NCBI GenBank assembly: GCA_020636195.1
Contig: JACJYH010000002.1
Span: 372,001 to 436,000, forward strand
Length of the DNA stretch: 64,000 nt
Source of the DNA: Lewinellaceae bacterium
Lineage (GTDB): Bacteria; Bacteroidota; Bacteroidia; Chitinophagales; Saprospiraceae
Direction of reading: 5' to 3'
Shown here: piece after piece, positions 8,602 to 18,619 of the stretch
How the letters are laid out: each line of letters starts with the position of its first letter
Numbering within the stretch: the stretch's first letter is position 1
Program-made: the position numbers and the translations under genes
The notes under the pieces: generated by a model
The model's input: only the letters and a program-made list of their open reading frames with translations
What the model was told of the DNA's origin: nothing
The model's database searches: none

Positions 8602-9516
8602 TTATGGTTTGATCACTAAGTGTGTATCTATGAGTTTTCCATTTTGATCTGTGATTACCAACTCATACAAACCTGAGGATAAGTTTTCCGTATTGATTTG
8701 ATGTGACACACCCTTTTCTCCATAATATCTATGCACCAATGAACCTGTGCAATCATATACAGAAATGCAAGGCTCTATCACGTTAAGATCGTCGAGTTTT
8801 ACATTTAGAATTTCAGCGAAAGGATTTGGATAAACGATACTTTTAGAACTTGATTGTCCATAAGTTTGGTACTCCTGGATGGCATCAATAATTGAGGGAA
8901 ATGTCTTGATATTGTCAATCATCCATCCATCCTGTTGTGTGTCATTATCATCAGAATAAAAAGTAAATTTCATGTAGATAGTTGAAATCCTAGGAGCAAA
9001 CACATCAGACCAACAAAAAAGAGTGTGATGCCATAATGTATCGTTGTAGGAGAAGCCCTTTTGACCATCTAGTAATTCAACCGGCAAAACATCGGAAAGC
9101 ATCATAGGTTTATAGGGATCTTCATCAAAAATGTTGACCCAAGTTTGCATAGAATCTGACGACATTTCGATGACTCTGCCATCTTTTCCCGCTTCGCAAT
9201 CCATTTTTTGATAAAACCATAGCTGAATGTACGGAAATGTTTGCAGTTCTCCGACTTCTACCTTGAAAATAAAGGAAGAAACATTATTGGTAGGATAGGA
9301 GAGTATGGTATCTGTGACTAATGCATTGGGTTGAGATATTGCATTGGTAAACTGGGTTTTATTGGGTCTGCCAATCTGCCATATATTGTTTGATTGGGTT
9401 GAATCCAAAAAAACCGGTAGGTTAGTCTGTCCATCAAAATCATTTTCTTGCTGACTGAAGGCAAAGCAAAAACAAAAGGTAACCAAAATAACTGTGGTGT
9501 AAACGTGTATTTTCAT
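8602..9516 (-). CDS. Secreted T9SS-tail protein, probable jelly-roll/MAM-like domain
   Basis: 304 residues. A signal peptide (cut near 'FAFSQQ') is followed by about 190 residues with aromatic strand patterns ('IQLWFYQKMDCEAGKDG', 'GWMIDNIKTFP'). This is the pattern often seen in surface beta-sandwich domains of Bacteroidota, where 'DGWMIDNI' is a recurrent closing strand. The C-terminal 75 residues are a T9SS sorting domain ('VYPNPFAEIL', 'ISVYDCTGSLV', 'LSSGLYELVITDQNG', VIKP). No catalytic signature is visible, so an adhesive or binding role is only a guess. Confidence 0.82.
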   Translation of the reverse strand: MKIHVYTTVILVTFCFCFAFSQQENDFDGQTNLPVFLDSTQSNNIWQIGRPNKTQFTNAISQPNALVTDTILSYPTNNVSSFIFKVEVGELQTFPYIQLWFYQKMDCEAGKDGRVIEMSSDSMQTWVNIFDEDPYKPMMLSDVLPVELLDGQKGFSYNDTLWHHTLFCWSDVFAPRISTIYMKFTFYSDDNDTQQDGWMIDNIKTFPSIIDAIQEYQTYGQSSSKSIVYPNPFAEILNVKLDDLNVIEPCISVYDCTGSLVHRYYGEKGVSHQINTENLSSGLYELVITDQNGKLIDTHLVIKP

Positions 9517-9673
9517 TTTTGTAAAATTTTAAAATTAGAAAATTCTTTCCCTAAAAATTCCGTCTTTAAACGGAAGTTCATTTTCACTGTAAAGTTACAA
9601 AGTGTAATGAAGAGTTTTATAATGATTTATGTAGAAAACTTGATAAATGTCATTTCAAAGACACCATGCGCAA

Positions 9674-9703
9674 TAAAAAAGGGCAACAAAATATTGTCGC
9701 CCT
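9674..9703 (-). terminator. Intrinsic terminator for the 9733 gene
   Basis: On the minus strand a 9-base-pair stem (9703-9695 with 9689-9681, one G-T pair) is followed by a run of six T (9680-9675). It lies 30 bases downstream of the stop of the gene at 9733. Confidence 0.75.
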
Positions 9704-9732
9704 CAAATTATTAACTAACCATCAAACTCGCT

Positions 9733-10641
9733 TCAATAGACTCGAAACTTGCGTTTTGATTCTTTACCTTCAAAATTGAATTTCAACTTAGAATTTTTCT
9801 CCAATGGAATTCCTGCAGTCTCTTCAAAAATACGCATGTACTTCTGCCAAATATTGTTAGGCTGCTTTTCGCCGTTGATTTTAAGGTATTTTCCAGTCAA
9901 TTCAACGCTGTTGGTCTTTCCAGGAATCAACAACCCGTCTTTATTTAAATTGTCACCGATGATTTCTGAAAAAGTATTTTCTTTTTCTCTCAATCTCATG
10001 CGATTGTCAAGGTCACCACGCGGTTTATCGGTATTAAATTCTTTTTCAATATCGAATTTATACATTTTTGGCTTACCGGGTTGCGTTTGCAAAGAATCTA
10101 GGTCAATATCAAAGTCTTCGCCATCATCTCCGAACCAATGGAATTCACGCATTTTATCTCTCAATGCTGGAAAACCGCCTTCGAAATCATCATCAAACGA
10201 AAAATTGCCGCCAAATCCCTTCATCATAGAATCAATCATAATCTTGATATCCATATGGACGAAAGGCATTTCATCATCACCATCGCTGAAGAAAAACATT
10301 TGGCTTTTGCTCATTGATTTTGGTTTGTTTTCATCGATTAAATCCTTATATTTATCATAGTCTTCCTTTTTAATTTTCTCACCATTGACAATCAAATCAG
10401 TGACTTCTCCATCTTCGATAGACATATCCACTTCTTTGTCGCCATTTTTCTTCATGATGCGGATACTCTGCTTGGATTGCATAGGAATCGTATCTCTGTC
10501 GATACTTACAAAACTCTGATCGCCGCTCACATTCTTCGTCTGACCAGAATGCGCAAAGGCCCAAACTCCAACCATACTACCAACAATGGCAAAGGCGGTA
10601 AGAACAATTTTTAATCTGTTTTCAAATAATTTAGATATCAT
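9733..10641 (-). CDS. Membrane-anchored acidic protein of unknown function
   Basis: 302 residues with one N-terminal membrane segment (about residues 11-30, 'IVLTAFAIVGSMVGVWAFA') and a long, highly charged exported part. A segment near residues 75-100 ('DGEVTDLIVNGEKIKKEDYDKY') resembles a motif I associate with Bacteroidota anti-sigma or M56-linked proteins, but no peptidase signature is present. The central part is rich in Asp, Phe and Met ('FGGNFSFDDDFEGGF'). I do not recognise a family. Monocistronic, with its own terminator. Confidence 0.7.
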   Translation of the reverse strand: MISKLFENRLKIVLTAFAIVGSMVGVWAFAHSGQTKNVSGDQSFVSIDRDTIPMQSKQSIRIMKKNGDKEVDMSIEDGEVTDLIVNGEKIKKEDYDKYKDLIDENKPKSMSKSQMFFFSDGDDEMPFVHMDIKIMIDSMMKGFGGNFSFDDDFEGGFPALRDKMREFHWFGDDGEDFDIDLDSLQTQPGKPKMYKFDIEKEFNTDKPRGDLDNRMRLREKENTFSEIIGDNLNKDGLLIPGKTNSVELTGKYLKINGEKQPNNIWQKYMRIFEETAGIPLEKNSKLKFNFEGKESKRKFRVY

Positions 10642-10862
10642 CTGTACTACATTTAAAAATTAAAAATTTGATTAAGATATTTTGATTACGAAATAGATAC
10701 TACATACGCTTCAAAGACAAAATTGTTTTATCATTTTGATGGTAATAGTTTTTTTAAAAGAAATTTAACGTAATTGATCCTTATGTAACGGCTTTCAATT
10801 GGCTAATTCTCCATAATTCAATAAAATTTTATTGGGTCGTATGAATCCTAAGAACCAATGCT

Positions 10863-10870
10863 TACCTTTG
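10863..10870 (+). promoter_or_regulatory. -7 promoter box upstream of pyrD
   Basis: TACCTTTG matches the Bacteroidota -7 consensus TAnnTTTG and lies 34 bases before the pyrD ATG. No well-spaced TTTG -33 box is seen. Confidence 0.45.
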
Positions 10871-10903
10871 TTGGTACCGATTTTGAATAGAAAAAAGTAA
10901 TTT

Positions 10904-11914
10904 ATGGCATCATTATACAGAACCATTGTAAGGCCGATTTTATTCCTGTTTGCTCCGGAAAAGGCGCATAAATTAGCCATGTATGCTTTGGTATTAATGC
11001 AGAAAATACCTATCATCAATCGATTGTTTCAACATCATGGAATCAATCCTAGCGGCAGTTTTTTTTTCATGGGATTGACATTCAAAAATAGGGTAGGTAT
11101 AGCTGCCGGTTTTGATAAAGATGGTCGATATTTGGAACCATTGAGTCAGTTGGGTTTTGGGTTTGTGGAAGTTGGTACGGTGACGCCACAGCCCCAACCG
11201 GGAAATGACCGCCCTCGACTATTTCGTTTGAAAAAAGACAATGCCTTGCTCAACAGGATGGGATTTAATAATGCAGGTGTCGATAGTTTGGTTGGAAAAC
11301 TCAGGAACAAGAGATTTTCATGCATCGTAGGTGGGAACATTGGCAAAAACAAATGGACTCCAAACGATCAATCTGAAAACGATTATGTCCAATGTTTTGA
11401 AGCATTATATAACTATGTTGATTATTTTGTTGTCAATGTCAGTTCCCCAAATACACCAAATCTTAGGTCACTCCAAGAAAAGGCACCTTTGATGTCATTG
11501 TTACAAAATTTGCAATCACGGTCAGAAAAAAAATCCTTGAAAAAACCCATTTTGGTAAAGATAGCTCCCGATTTGAATGATGCGCAATTGGAAGATGTAA
11601 TCGATATTGTCAATGCTAGTGGAATCGCTGGTGTTGTCGCCACAAATACCACCATAGACAAATCCGGTCTGAAAACAACCACGGATGACTTAGGTGGAGG
11701 TATAAGCGGAATGCCTTTAAAAGATCGTTCCACTGAGATCATTAGGAAGCTGAGAAAAGGTCTGCCATCACATAAAGTCATCATTGGTGTTGGTGGCATT
11801 TTTACGAAGGAAGATGCAATGGAAAAACTCAATGCAGGTGCAGACTTGGTACAAATCTACACTGGATTCATCTACGAAGGACCGAACTTATTGCATTCTC
11901 TGATAGATATTTAA
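10904..11914 (+). CDS. pyrD: Dihydroorotate dehydrogenase (quinone), class 2
   Basis: 336 residues. The protein oxidises dihydroorotate to orotate with FMN and passes electrons to the quinone pool, the fourth step of pyrimidine synthesis. It carries the N-terminal membrane-associating helix of class 2 enzymes (residues 1-40), the FMN region 'GIAAGFDKDG' (65-74), the substrate loop 'NVSSPNTPNLR' (178-188) with the catalytic serine typical of class 2, and the phosphate-binding 'IGVGGIFTKEDA' followed by 'AGADLVQIYTGFIYEGP'. Length is normal. It stands alone and converges on the OmpA-family gene. Confidence 0.96.
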   Translation: MASLYRTIVRPILFLFAPEKAHKLAMYALVLMQKIPIINRLFQHHGINPSGSFFFMGLTFKNRVGIAAGFDKDGRYLEPLSQLGFGFVEVGTVTPQPQPGNDRPRLFRLKKDNALLNRMGFNNAGVDSLVGKLRNKRFSCIVGGNIGKNKWTPNDQSENDYVQCFEALYNYVDYFVVNVSSPNTPNLRSLQEKAPLMSLLQNLQSRSEKKSLKKPILVKIAPDLNDAQLEDVIDIVNASGIAGVVATNTTIDKSGLKTTTDDLGGGISGMPLKDRSTEIIRKLRKGLPSHKVIIGVGGIFTKEDAMEKLNAGADLVQIYTGFIYEGPNLLHSLIDI

Positions 11915-11945
11915 ATATGCGTCTTAGAATTCAATAAAGACCGAA

Positions 11946-13970
11946 TTACTCTTCTTTTTTCAGCCTACTCTTTTTGATTTCGATGGTTTGTGGACCTGCA
12001 ATAATTTTGAATTCAGTACGCCTATTTAGTTGGTGTTCTTCTTCAGAACATTTGACTCTATCTTTGCACCTATTCAATAATTTTGATTCGCCATAACCTA
12101 CGGCTTTGATTCTGGCGGCGCTGATGCCTTCATTGATGAGCCAATTTTTGGCAGAGTTTGCCCGGCGTTGGGATAACTTTTTGTTATAATCCACTTCTCC
12201 GCGGCTATCTGTGTGTGATGAGAGCTCAATGACCATGTCAGGATATTGATCCATTAGTTCTACAAGATAATCAAGGTCTTTTTCAGCCGCCGGCAGGATT
12301 TTATCGTCATCAAAGTCATAATAGATGTTGTTCAAACGTATCGGTTCATTGATAGAATAAAATTCTGAATCCGATTTGTCATCTTTTGGCTTAGGTTTCA
12401 GAACTATGGTTTTCTTGAAAGTATAATCTTCAAAAAGTCCGTTGGTGTTCCAATCAATTGAATCTGGATAATAACCATCCCTCGATATAAATGCTTTGTA
12501 AGATTTATCCGATTCAAGTAAAAAACTAAAGTTATTGCCTAAAGAATTATTTTTTGCTTCAATGGCTCCCTTTTTTCCACCTTCGTATAGTTCTATGGTT
12601 GCACCATCCAGTGGACCTTCTGCATTGTTCACGAGTACTTGAAGATCTATGACGATGTCCCTGATATGGATTTCGTAAATGTCATCACAACAGGTCTCAC
12701 TTGACTTAAATTTTTTCTTATCTTTTGCTGGTCTATTGGACACCAAAAATCCTGAACTACCACTTTTATTCATCCTAAAGTAGGTGTCATCATAGGAGGT
12801 ATTGTAATTGTATCCCATGTTTTTCACTGATGACCATGCACTTCCATTCCAGTCCGTATAATAAATATCGTATCCACCCATGCTAGGATGTCCATTAGAA
12901 CTGAAGTATAAAACTCCATCTGAATAAAACGGTGTTTCTTCATTCTTTGGAGTATTGATGACGTTGCCTAAGTTTACTGGAGTTCCGAAATCTCCACCGG
13001 TGATTGGCACATAATACAGATCATATCCTCCATAACCACCCAACATATCCGAGCTGAAGTAAAGAACTTTTTGACCAAATAATTCACCTTCATACGGATG
13101 TCTAATCTTAAAGTCTCCGTTGATGGATGCAGCAACTGGGGGTGACCATTGGCCGGCATTATTTTTTGATATGAATAATTGAGAAGTTTCTAGACCATTT
13201 CCGATTAGCGTTGCTCGGGTGAAATACATGGTTTTTCCATCTTCAGAAAAGGATTCTCCACCGTTGAAATAATTTTCTCTATTGATGGATTCGTCCAATG
13301 CGATGGGTTTTCCGTATCCACCTGCATTATCTCTTGGAGCTGTGTAGATTTTAGAATGATATTCTTTTTCACTTCCATCCAATGTTACTGGAGTTTTGGT
13401 ATTCATTGAAGAGAAATAAAATGTACCTTCTGAGTCTAAAGCAGGACTATTTTCTGCAGATGGAGTATTGATATTTTCGTTTCCAAAAGAAATAGCAGCT
13501 TCAATATTTTCAGGTAGTTTTTCCATATTTAAAATGCCACGCATCTCGAGTTTGGCTTCATTTCTGAGGCTGTCGCTATCGATTAATGAAATAAATCCAT
13601 TTAATTCTGTCAGTGCTTCTTTATACTTTCCTTGATATTTCAGTGATCTCGCATAGTCCAATCTGATGTCTGCGAATTCATCTGTTTTATCTCTTTTTAA
13701 TACTCTATCATAGTATTTTTCGGCTTTAATATAGTCCCTAACCAACATGTTCAAATCCGCAATTGCGACGAGAAGGTTTGGGTCTTTACTTTCTTTGTAT
13801 GCGCTTTCAAACCATGTGATAGCATTGATGTAATCATTTTCATTGGCTGCATTTTCAGCGGTTTCCAACATCATCTCATACGAAGAAGTACCAATGGGCT
13901 GTGCATAAGTAATTGCAAACCAAAAAAGAAATAGGATAGTCGATAAACTTTGTGAATATATTTTAGGCAT
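11946..13970 (-). CDS. PorE-like OmpA-family protein (TPR, WD40-like repeats, CRD-like, OmpA C-terminal)
   Basis: 674 residues: signal peptide (cut near 'TYAQP'), tetratricopeptide-like repeats at about 30-150 ('YDRVLKRDKTDEFADIRLDYARSL'), PD40/WD40-like repeats with 'GGYGGYDLYY' and 'PSMGGYDIYY' motifs at about 170-420, a short regulatory-type beta domain, and an OmpA C-terminal peptidoglycan-binding domain with 'SHTDSRGEVDYNKKLSQRRA' (about 585-604). This order matches PorE and its many paralogues, which tie T9SS outer-membrane parts to peptidoglycan. The neighbouring PorP/SprF gene 36 bases upstream supports this. Multiple paralogues are usual, so it need not be the core PorE. Confidence 0.85.
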   Translation of the reverse strand: MPKIYSQSLSTILFLFWFAITYAQPIGTSSYEMMLETAENAANENDYINAITWFESAYKESKDPNLLVAIADLNMLVRDYIKAEKYYDRVLKRDKTDEFADIRLDYARSLKYQGKYKEALTELNGFISLIDSDSLRNEAKLEMRGILNMEKLPENIEAAISFGNENINTPSAENSPALDSEGTFYFSSMNTKTPVTLDGSEKEYHSKIYTAPRDNAGGYGKPIALDESINRENYFNGGESFSEDGKTMYFTRATLIGNGLETSQLFISKNNAGQWSPPVAASINGDFKIRHPYEGELFGQKVLYFSSDMLGGYGGYDLYYVPITGGDFGTPVNLGNVINTPKNEETPFYSDGVLYFSSNGHPSMGGYDIYYTDWNGSAWSSVKNMGYNYNTSYDDTYFRMNKSGSSGFLVSNRPAKDKKKFKSSETCCDDIYEIHIRDIVIDLQVLVNNAEGPLDGATIELYEGGKKGAIEAKNNSLGNNFSFLLESDKSYKAFISRDGYYPDSIDWNTNGLFEDYTFKKTIVLKPKPKDDKSDSEFYSINEPIRLNNIYYDFDDDKILPAAEKDLDYLVELMDQYPDMVIELSSHTDSRGEVDYNKKLSQRRANSAKNWLINEGISAARIKAVGYGESKLLNRCKDRVKCSEEEHQLNRRTEFKIIAGPQTIEIKKSRLKKEE

Positions 13971-14006
13971 GTAATTCTGATTTTTAATAATTCAAAATGT
14001 ATTATT

Positions 14007-15107
14007 TTACAATCGTGGGCAAAGGATAACTTGCTTAGTTTTTGGTTTTTTATAAATGGTACCAATATAACCTAAACAAAGTTCAAAACCGCCAACACCG
14101 TTTGTTTCCTGTGCTAGGCTTGTAATATCAATGTCAAAGTTGAATCCCATTTTAAAACTTTTATATTCGGCACCGAAAAAAGTCATGATAGAACGGAAAT
14201 TGCGCAATCCTAAACCTGCACCTACCCTCAACCCATCTTGAGGTCTCAGGGTGTACATGGCATGAGTATTGACATTAAACGCCCAAGCATTGCCATAACT
14301 ATAATAGAAAAAACCTGGAATTACATTGACTTTATTATTGATGGTCATGTCGTATGCACCGTGTGCCTGCAAACCCAACTCTCGTTTGTATCCGGTTTTG
14401 CTATTGTTTGCAAAAAGTGAGTTTGAACTTTTATTCACGTTTTTGACTACAAAACCCAACTTTAAATCAGATTTTTTTTGCCTTGAATTAAATAAGACAC
14501 CAATATTAATGTCGCTATAGGCCTTAGAAATTGGATATTTTGATTGACTTTGTGCCTGGATTTGTTGATTATATTGATCGATATCCCCATCTTTTGATGA
14601 TAATTTCTCAGGTACTACTCTTGCATCTAAATAACTCAGTTGTTGGTAGCTTCTTTTTCCGGAAGCAAATTGCGCACCTAGAGTAAGGATGCGTGTTTGT
14701 TTTTTATCCAATGAAAGATGGTAGGCGAGCCCACCTTTAAATCCTGTAAGTACCTGTGTTGTCCCTATGGCAGGAGTTCCATCATCATTGACATGTAAAC
14801 CTGATCCGTTTAAGACAGGTAACACAAGCAATCCAATGCCAACACCTACCCAATCTTGCTTTCTAAAGCCACGGATGATGGGCGCATCAACATTAACATC
14901 CAAATTTCTATAGGGTCGTGATGAAATAGCTCCATAATTATCACTATAAATCCCACTTACTCTGTAGGAACCATGGAAGGCACCTGCATTTGCCGGATTG
15001 ACATCCACAGGAGTAAACTGATAATAGGAGAAATGCGCCTCTTGTGATTGTGCACTTTGCCATAGTAGCATAAAGGCGATTATGATGAATTGGTATTTGA
15101 ATCTCAT
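14007..15107 (-). CDS. PorP/SprF family outer-membrane protein (T9SS-associated)
   Basis: 366 residues from the ATG at 15107, chosen because it begins a clean signal peptide (MRFKYQFIIIAFMLLW...SQEAHF); 23 in-frame upstream residues are charged and unlikely. The mature N-terminus 'AHFSYYQFTPVDVNPANAGAF' is diagnostic of the PorP/SprF family (Bac_PorP_SprF), which form outer-membrane beta barrels that anchor secreted adhesins or help type IX secretion. It is followed by the OmpA-type gene, the usual partner in this family. The final stretch ends in KQVILCPRL. Confidence 0.87.
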   Translation of the reverse strand: MRFKYQFIIIAFMLLWQSAQSQEAHFSYYQFTPVDVNPANAGAFHGSYRVSGIYSDNYGAISSRPYRNLDVNVDAPIIRGFRKQDWVGVGIGLLVLPVLNGSGLHVNDDGTPAIGTTQVLTGFKGGLAYHLSLDKKQTRILTLGAQFASGKRSYQQLSYLDARVVPEKLSSKDGDIDQYNQQIQAQSQSKYPISKAYSDINIGVLFNSRQKKSDLKLGFVVKNVNKSSNSLFANNSKTGYKRELGLQAHGAYDMTINNKVNVIPGFFYYSYGNAWAFNVNTHAMYTLRPQDGLRVGAGLGLRNFRSIMTFFGAEYKSFKMGFNFDIDITSLAQETNGVGGFELCLGYIGTIYKKPKTKQVILCPRL

Positions 15108-15276
15108 ATCGATAGTAATGAACTTTGATTTGAACTCGAAAGATATGACATTTAATTTATATCTGAAGTATCTCATTCAAATTTTAAATATTTATTAGGC
15201 TATTGGCAGAAATAAACTTGCTTAATTAAAAATACATATTAATATTATATACAATATCTATTAAGCAGATAGAGAG

Positions 15277-16029
15277 TTAGTTGATTGCCCTTAAAACTCT
15301 TATTGCTGTTTGGTGCCTGTGGCTTTGGAGATAGGATGATAAGGAAATTTCTGAGACCACAACTTTATTTTTTGATTCTGATGCATGTAGAAATTTTACT
15401 GTATTTCCTTCGCGCATTACAAATCCAACATGAGAAATGTCCAACCCTAAAATATCCGTCTCAATGGCGATAATATCTCCTGATTGAAGTTTTTCTAACA
15501 TGGTATCAACATTTTGCTTTTCGATGCTATAGTGGACTTGATTGCTCAGAATTAGTTCTGTATCATTTATTTTTTTTATATCTTTCCCTGATTTCAGTTT
15601 CGGGTATTTATGTTTATGTGAAGTTATATAATTGATAGTTTTCTTGGTAGGTTTACCACCTAAATCTTCGGTGATTTCCTTAAAAAATCCATTCGAAACA
15701 CCATTATTGATCCATTCTGAGGTGTAATGTATTCTAGACCCATAACCATCAATCTCCCCATTTCTATACCTTAGAGCCTGCAGGTAACCTTCAAATGATT
15801 GTTCCTTTTTACAATGATACAAACTTAAAGCGAGGATATATTCTACATATGTGACGCAATCAAAAGCTGATGAATTGATGACTAAGGTTTCCTTGTCTGT
15901 TTGATCAAGAGTGCCGGCTTGATAAGGTGTATTTATAAAGTGCATTCCATTTTCTATGATGCATCGTTGCATGCAATCGTCCTGATTCCAAAATACCATT
16001 GAAATAAATACCCATATTGCCATCATCAT
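15277..16029 (-). CDS. DUF1460 amidase-like protein (NlpC/P60 fold)
   Basis: 250 residues with a short hydrophobic start. The 'FDCVTYVEYILAL' stretch (about 55-67) holds the expected catalytic Cys of the DUF1460 family, and 'DISHVGFVM' (about 200) the expected His, with 'FLHAS' after it. Family members are N-acetylmuramoyl-L-alanine amidase-like enzymes or related cell-wall hydrolases of the NlpC/P60 superfamily. The conserved 'RIHYTSEWI' segment also fits. Exported location is likely but the signal sequence is short, so the start may be one of the three tandem ATG codons. Confidence 0.8.
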   Translation of the reverse strand: MMMAIWVFISMVFWNQDDCMQRCIIENGMHFINTPYQAGTLDQTDKETLVINSSAFDCVTYVEYILALSLYHCKKEQSFEGYLQALRYRNGEIDGYGSRIHYTSEWINNGVSNGFFKEITEDLGGKPTKKTINYITSHKHKYPKLKSGKDIKKINDTELILSNQVHYSIEKQNVDTMLEKLQSGDIIAIETDILGLDISHVGFVMREGNTVKFLHASESKNKVVVSEISLSSYLQSHRHQTAIRVLRAIN

Positions 16030-16283
16030 GCAAAGATAGCAAAATCAAAAGTGTCCATCGCTGAATAAAAATGATGAGAGATTTTTCATCCAAATTTGCT
16101 AGAACGACGGGTATAATGCCGAAATCTATTTTTATTTAATATTAAAATTAATATTAATTTGTAAAATATTTTATTTCAATGTATTGTAATTACCTTATAG
16201 ATGTTCTCGATAATTATATCAATAAATCACAGTATTCATCTGTAGATTTCCTATCTTGCATAAAAAAAGTGATGGGTTTACAT

Positions 16284-17573
16284 ATGACGCGAATATTTGC
16301 ATTTATTGTGGTGATTTTATGGAGCAATTATGGTGCAATAAATGCTCAAGATCTTTCAACGGAAATAGATCGGCTTACTAAAAATATAGAGTCTGATATG
16401 ATACAATGGAGAAGGCATTTTCATGAATATCCTGAGTTATCCAACAGGGAATTTAAAACATCAGACTACGTAGCTGAGCATCTCAAATCTCTTGGTTTGG
16501 AAGTGGAGAGAAATATCGCAAAAACTGGTTTGGTCGGAGTTCTTGACACCGGAAAACCCGGGAAAACAATAGGATTAAGAGCAGATATGGATGCCCTCCC
16601 TGTGAAAGAAAGGGTTGATCTTCCATTTGCGTCTAAAGAGAAAGGTGAATACAATGGCCAAGTTGTAGATGTCATGCATGCCTGTGGACATGATGCGCAC
16701 ATGGCAATTCTGATGGCAACTGCTTCCGTATTAGTAAAAATGAAAAGCCGATTGACGGGGAAGATAGTGTTTGTTTTCCAACCTGCGGAAGAAGGCGCAC
16801 CATTGGGGGAAAAAGGTGGAGCAGAATTAATGATTGCCGAAGGATTAATGGAAAAATATGGCATTGAAGTTATTTATGGGTTGCATATCTCCAGTATAAC
16901 TGATGTCAACACCATATTATATAAACCTATGGGCATCATGGCTGCTGTGGACATGCTTAAAATTAAAGTTATCGGAAAGCAAGTCCATGGGGCAAGTCCT
17001 TGGGGTGGAGTGGATCCGATAGTAACTTCAGCGCAAATCATCATGGGCCTCCAAACGATAGTAAGCAGAAACGTCAATATTACAAAGGAACCCGCTGTTG
17101 TAACCATTGGAAAAATTACGTCAGGAAATCGCAATAACATCATACCTGAAGAAGCAGAAATGATAGGAACCATCAGAACGCTTGATAAGGAAATGCGTGA
17201 AAATGTGCATCGCAGAATTCGTGAGATCGTGGAAGGAATCGCCGCAAGTGCAGGTGCTAAAGCAGAAGTGGATATCATCACAGGCTATCCTGTCACATAC
17301 AATGATCCTGGATTAACGGCAAAAATGTTACCTTCCCTTGAAAAGGCAGCTGGCGCATCTCATGTCAGGGTGATGCCGGCAATGACAGGTGCAGAAGATT
17401 TTTCATTCTATGCACAGAAGGTGCCGGGACTATTCTTTTTCTTGGGTGGTAAACCTTTGGAAATAGAGACTTTGGATGCATCACAGCACCATACACCTGA
17501 CTTCTACCTTGATGAAAGTGGTTTTCTGCTAGGAGTAAGGTCATTTATCCAATTGGTATTAGACACGAAGTAA
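16284..17573 (+). CDS. M20-family amidohydrolase (carboxypeptidase/aminoacylase type), exported
   Basis: 429 residues from the ATG at 16284, which opens a signal peptide (MTRIFAFIVVILWSNYGAINAQ); the earlier in-frame ATG at 16179 adds a non-signal leader. Metal and catalytic motifs of M20D peptidases are all visible: 'GLRADMDALPV', 'MHACGHDAHMA', 'QPAEEG', 'GLH' and 'TGAEDFSFY'. Relatives hydrolyse N-acyl or amide bonds of amino acid conjugates. The substrate cannot be told from sequence. Six bases separate it from the aspartoacylase-type gene, so they are probably co-expressed and may work on related amide substrates. Confidence 0.92.
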   Translation: MTRIFAFIVVILWSNYGAINAQDLSTEIDRLTKNIESDMIQWRRHFHEYPELSNREFKTSDYVAEHLKSLGLEVERNIAKTGLVGVLDTGKPGKTIGLRADMDALPVKERVDLPFASKEKGEYNGQVVDVMHACGHDAHMAILMATASVLVKMKSRLTGKIVFVFQPAEEGAPLGEKGGAELMIAEGLMEKYGIEVIYGLHISSITDVNTILYKPMGIMAAVDMLKIKVIGKQVHGASPWGGVDPIVTSAQIIMGLQTIVSRNVNITKEPAVVTIGKITSGNRNNIIPEEAEMIGTIRTLDKEMRENVHRRIREIVEGIAASAGAKAEVDIITGYPVTYNDPGLTAKMLPSLEKAAGASHVRVMPAMTGAEDFSFYAQKVPGLFFFLGGKPLEIETLDASQHHTPDFYLDESGFLLGVRSFIQLVLDTK

Positions 17574-17579
17574 GGAATT

Positions 17580-18521
17580 ATGTTGGACAAACAAAATGGC
17601 GTCATTGGAAAGTATAAAGGCAGTACTTCCGGACCTTTACTCATCATCACAGCGGGCATGCATGGAAACGAGCCGGCTGGTGTCAGAGCTTTAGAATTAC
17701 TTTTTAAAATGTTGGAAGTAGAGCCGATCACAAATCCATCATTCTCATATAGAGGAGAGATTATTGGTATCCTTGGCAATACTCTTGCTTTTGATCAAAA
17801 AGTGCGGTATATTGACCAAGATATTAATAGACTCTGGACAAAAAATACCATGGATAAAATCCACAACGATGTGTTGCTAAACCATGAGGAACAGGAAATA
17901 AAAAGAATTTTATCTATCATAGATGCAGAAATTGAAAATCTGAAACCCGAGAAAATATACATGCTGGATTTGCATACGACATCATCTGCTGGTGGAATAT
18001 TTTGTATCGCTACTGACAATGAAGAAAGTATTGCTATAGGCCATGATATTCATGCACCTGTTGTTCTCAACTTATTAGGTGATTTAGGTGGTACAACACT
18101 TCATTTTTTTCATGATACCTATCGAGAGATTCCTATAACTTCTATTGCATTTGAAGGTGGCCACCATGAAAATCCGATGTCTGTGAATCGCTGTATTGCC
18201 GCTGTCATCAATATTATGCGCTCTATTGGAACCATTTTGCCTGAAGACGTCGCTAATAGACACGATCAGGTTTTGTTAGATCATAGCAAGGAATTACCTA
18301 AAACTGTGGAAGTGATTTATAAGTATCATGTGGATGATATTTCTCTTTGGGAGATGATTCCCGGTTTCACAAACTTTGAAAAAATCCATAAAAATCAGCA
18401 TTTGGCGGAATATGACGGAAGTAGGGTAGTAAGTCCTTTTGATGGATATTTGTTGATGCCATTGTACAATAGTCAGGGGGAAGATGGCTTTTTTATTGTT
18501 CAAGAAGTTCCGGACATGTGA
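17580..18521 (+). CDS. Succinylglutamate desuccinylase/aspartoacylase family protein
   Basis: 313 residues, cytoplasmic. The zinc ligands of the M14-like AstE/AspA family are seen as 'GMHGNEPAG' (His and Glu, about residues 25-33) and 'DLHTTSS' (about 130), with a probable catalytic Glu in 'AFEGGHHENP' (about 195-204). The family removes acyl groups from N-acyl amino acids, or acts in related deacylations. It forms a two-gene unit with the M20 hydrolase upstream. The exact substrate is unknown. Confidence 0.85.
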   Translation: MLDKQNGVIGKYKGSTSGPLLIITAGMHGNEPAGVRALELLFKMLEVEPITNPSFSYRGEIIGILGNTLAFDQKVRYIDQDINRLWTKNTMDKIHNDVLLNHEEQEIKRILSIIDAEIENLKPEKIYMLDLHTTSSAGGIFCIATDNEESIAIGHDIHAPVVLNLLGDLGGTTLHFFHDTYREIPITSIAFEGGHHENPMSVNRCIAAVINIMRSIGTILPEDVANRHDQVLLDHSKELPKTVEVIYKYHVDDISLWEMIPGFTNFEKIHKNQHLAEYDGSRVVSPFDGYLLMPLYNSQGEDGFFIVQEVPDM

Positions 18522-18558
18522 TAAAAAAAGAAAAGACACGTGACTTGCGTCACATGTC
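18521..18558 (-). terminator. Terminator for the 1764-residue T9SS protein gene
   Basis: A 10-base-pair stem (18535-18544 with 18549-18558, one G-T pair) with a TTGC loop. Read on the minus strand it is followed by a T-rich tract (18534-18522), and it sits 62 bases after the stop at 18620. It may act weakly for the converging plus-strand gene too. Confidence 0.65.
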
Positions 18559-18619
18559 TCTCTAAAAAAGTTTTCAGATTTTGAGAATTACTCTTTTTAT
18601 CCTACTTCAGTTCAAAATA